Of a DNA stretch of 64,000 nucleotides, positions 61,480 through 64,000 are shown one piece after another. This DNA comes from Myoxocephalus aenaeus (lineage: Eukaryota > Chordata > Actinopteri > Perciformes > Cottidae): assembly GCA_038501785.1 (NCBI GenBank), contig JBAMJR010000161.1, positions 4,925,001-4,989,000 on the forward strand. Direction: 5' to 3'. The position numbers were made by a program, and so were the translations under genes. The stretch's first letter is position 1. Each line of letters starts with the position of its first letter. Under the pieces are notes generated by a model. The model was not told the DNA's origin, ran no database searches, and worked only from the letters and a program-made list of their open reading frames with translations.

Positions 61480-61670
61480 AAGTTGTGGTTCCCTCTGTTG
61501 GGATGTATTTGTTGTGCTGGTTGCGGTCACCTATAATTAACCCTGCTTGTGTATATGATTTATTGCCAGAACAAACCCCAAAGAAGGGCGTCTTGCCCGA
61601 AACGTCCATCTGGTAGTATTAAAAAGTCATATTGTGTGGAGTGCTGTCCTACTCTTTCCTTTTTTATCAG
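61480..61670 (+). mobile_element. possible retroelement-tail fragment with GAAACGTCC hairpin motif
   Basis: AAGAAGGGCGTCTTGCCCGA followed by AACGTCC forms a short GGGC/GCCC stem next to GAAACG. Vertebrate Penelope-like and related element tails carry comparable AAGAAG-stem-CGAAACGT motifs, as far as I recall. No reverse transcriptase frame is nearby, so at most this is a truncated tail. Confidence 0.3.
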
Positions 61671-64000
61671 CTACATTAAAGATCCAGCACCCTAGTCAAT
61701 AAGGTCTAATCATGAATTGGGAGTGTTGTGGCTTTCTCATGAATTCATAGTCACACCTAGGCATGTAAAGCGTGTACTGCTCAGAACCTCTGTGTCGTTC
61801 TGAGTGAAGGTTTTCTTCCCAATATTAGAAAACTCTGGCCTTCAAATTAACAGACAAGTTCAAAACAGCTAATTCTATGATTTAGTATTTCTGTGTAGCT
61901 GTGCCTGTATTGTATTTGTGTTTCTCTAACTAGCGAGTGGCATGTGAGGCAGGCTTCTCAGTTTGTCTGCAGCCAGCCGGTGATGCCTGCTCTGAAACTG
62001 TACACCTGTGCTGAAAAGAGGAGTCGCCATTTCAGCACTGTCTGCTTGGATCAGTGTTCCCTGTGGCGCTATGCCCTCTTTGAGAACTCCTCTGTTGGGG
62101 ATCTATTCCTTGACCCCTAACTCTTTCACTCTGTTGACACAATGGGCTCTTTGTACCTACGAATACTACTGCTGTGGGACCTTGCTTCGTATGTTTGGCA
62201 ATTATACACGATCCCACTCCAGCCATGCCTCTTGTTGCCGCTTCAGTGGAGAGAAACGTAATCGAATCAAGAAGAAATGCAGTGAAACGGGGATCCGGGA
62301 AGAGGCTTGCAGGAATTAGATTGTGGCACTGATAAGTTCCATATAGAGCGAGTAAACATGTTCTTATCTTGTTATCCAGCTTGCACATTAACACATGGTG
62401 TGTGGAGGAGGTGGCGGAGGGCTTAAAAGGATGAATCAAATCCTAATCATTCTGTTTGACTTTTCCCACTCTCTGCTCTTTGTCTCTATTTCTGTTTGTC
62501 ATCGTGCAAAGAACACCGGCGCACATGCAATGAACAATGGTCAGAAGTGCTAGCCATTTTCCTACACCTGCTGAATGCTCCAGAAATGAAGTGCTCAGTG
62601 ATTACGTGCCCTAATGTGTGGTGTTTAAAGAGTGGTTTCCAGCTGCAGAGTTAAATGGTGGTGCCCTCTGTGAAGTATTAATGATGTGGATGGATGAATC
62701 AGGTCTGCACAAACCTGTTGACGGTAGCCGCGGCGCTCTCTTAAAGCTGCACCCAGACATCAGGCTTAACCGCTTGGCAAATTGGACATGCTTGTTGGCT
62801 GTAGCTCCAATTTATGTGCACTCTCTATTGCAGTTAGTCCATCTTCATTATTGAAATGGCCTCTCGTCAGGTCTTGACAGAGTGGTGGAGATGGTAAAGG
62901 GAGGGATGGTGGGGGGGTGGGGGGGAGCACACAGGAGAATAATGAATAATGTGGAAAATAAACACATTTGAGGCATCGGAGCTGGCTGGCAGGAGGGTGT
63001 TGTGAGTGTTGTGAAATGCCGTGTTCTCTCTCCGTCTTACTCTCTCACTCTTCATGTGATTGTATGTGCAGCTTCTTCCAGTGGATGCTGATGCTGTGGA
63101 TCCGCAGCCTTGGGGCTTTATTTAACACACATGCAATTGGGCATAAACACACACAAACACACACATGCAGAGACCCCACTACACATCCACAAGCAGCTGT
63201 AGGCACTGAGCTCTGGCAGGACCTCTGTAGCCTTACCAGCATCCCAGCTGTGTGTTGTGTCACAGTCACTCTGGAGGCACACTGCTCGGTGGCTGCAGCC
63301 TATTTCTAATAGGGTGCTGCTGTGACTTCACATTTTCTGAGTGTGTGGATTGTTGCATTGATAAATCGGGGCTTAGCTCATCTGGGTCAGCCAGTTCAGG
63401 AGGGGATATCCAATTCCGATTTATGCTTTGTTGAAGGGAATGTATCTGTTGCCGGATGTTTAATTTAATAGTTTGCTGAGTTGATACAAGATGACCTCAA
63501 AAACATCTCTACGCTCTGTAAATGCCATGTGCGCATAAGCCTTGGCTTTAGGAGTAATAGCGCCTCTCTGAAGAGAAGAACGGGTTCTAGCTGGGTCTAC
63601 CTACGGGGTTCTTGTACCTGCTGCACACATGAGCAGCTGTGATGGCTCATGAGGTAATTACCCACTGAGCCGGTGTGTATCTATGCAACTGTAAGCTGAA
63701 GCAGGGGTTCCCTTCAGGTAGCTCTCCCCACTCAGGTCAGTGAGCAGCTAATGACATTTAGAAGCAATAGGATGAAAGAGATGGTACTTGTTTGTAGTCA
63801 GCCGCACACTACCTTTGTCTTATTGTCTGCCGTCTGTCTTAATCTCCCAGCCACAGTTTTCACACCACAAGGAGATCATGTTATTAGATCCCCTCCCCTG
63901 GCTCATTTGTCATCCTGCAGCACCACTCCTCCAGAGAAGGAAAAAAAAGAAAACAATATAAACAGGCAGGAGCCCACAACATCAAATGTTCATCATTTAC

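Noticed and set aside
61555..61600. Active hammerhead ribozyme
   Set aside because: Only the stem II and GAAAC-like half is present. The conserved CTGATGA core is absent, so catalysis is not supported.
62032..62439. 135-residue minus-strand open frame
   Set aside because: No recognisable motif, no splice context and no neighbouring exons. The length is within chance expectation for 64 kb.

Overview
The window reads as nuclear DNA of a teleost fish, probably a percomorph. It has compact introns with canonical GT-AG splice sites, abundant dinucleotide microsatellites, and several interspersed repeats that I recognise from memory as typical of fish genomes. The only gene with clear coding evidence is the 3' part of abcb7, the mitochondrial ABC half-transporter, on the + strand. 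Twelve exons between 2818 and 18258 join in frame into the last 602 residues of the protein plus the stop codon. By comparison with the human protein of about 750 residues in 16 exons, these are exons 5-16. The first four exons (mitochondrial targeting sequence and first membrane segment) lie upstream of the window. No frameshift or internal stop is present, and every ATP-site motif is intact.

Layout: 1-2817 is abcb7 intron. Exons 5-16 follow at 2818-18258, then a 3' UTR with three candidate poly(A) signals ending near 19.44 kb. The stretch 19.4-27.4 kb is intergenic and rich in old repeats. At 27.4-28.3 kb there is an exon-like segment carrying a (GA)n tract, followed by a CpG island with a good + strand splice donor at 28222/28223. 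I interpret the island as the promoter and 5' UTR first exon of the next + strand gene. In human, ABCB7 is followed on the same strand by NEXMIF (KIAA2022), which has very long 5' introns, so a nexmif orthologue is the best synteny-based guess; no NEXMIF coding sequence is in the window. From 28.2 to 64 kb I find no coding exon, only AT-rich single-copy sequence, polypurine/polypyrimidine blocks, microsatellites and a few repeat fragments, as expected for a large first intron.

The most distinctive structure is a perfect 60-bp palindrome at 14012-14071. It is flanked by TTA on both sides and inserted into an older fish repeat within an abcb7 intron. It looks like a very small foldback MITE with a PIF/Harbinger-type target duplication. 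I found no CRISPR array, rRNA, tRNA, bacterial-type operon or new multi-gene system. Repeat family assignments are recognition from memory, not database matches.
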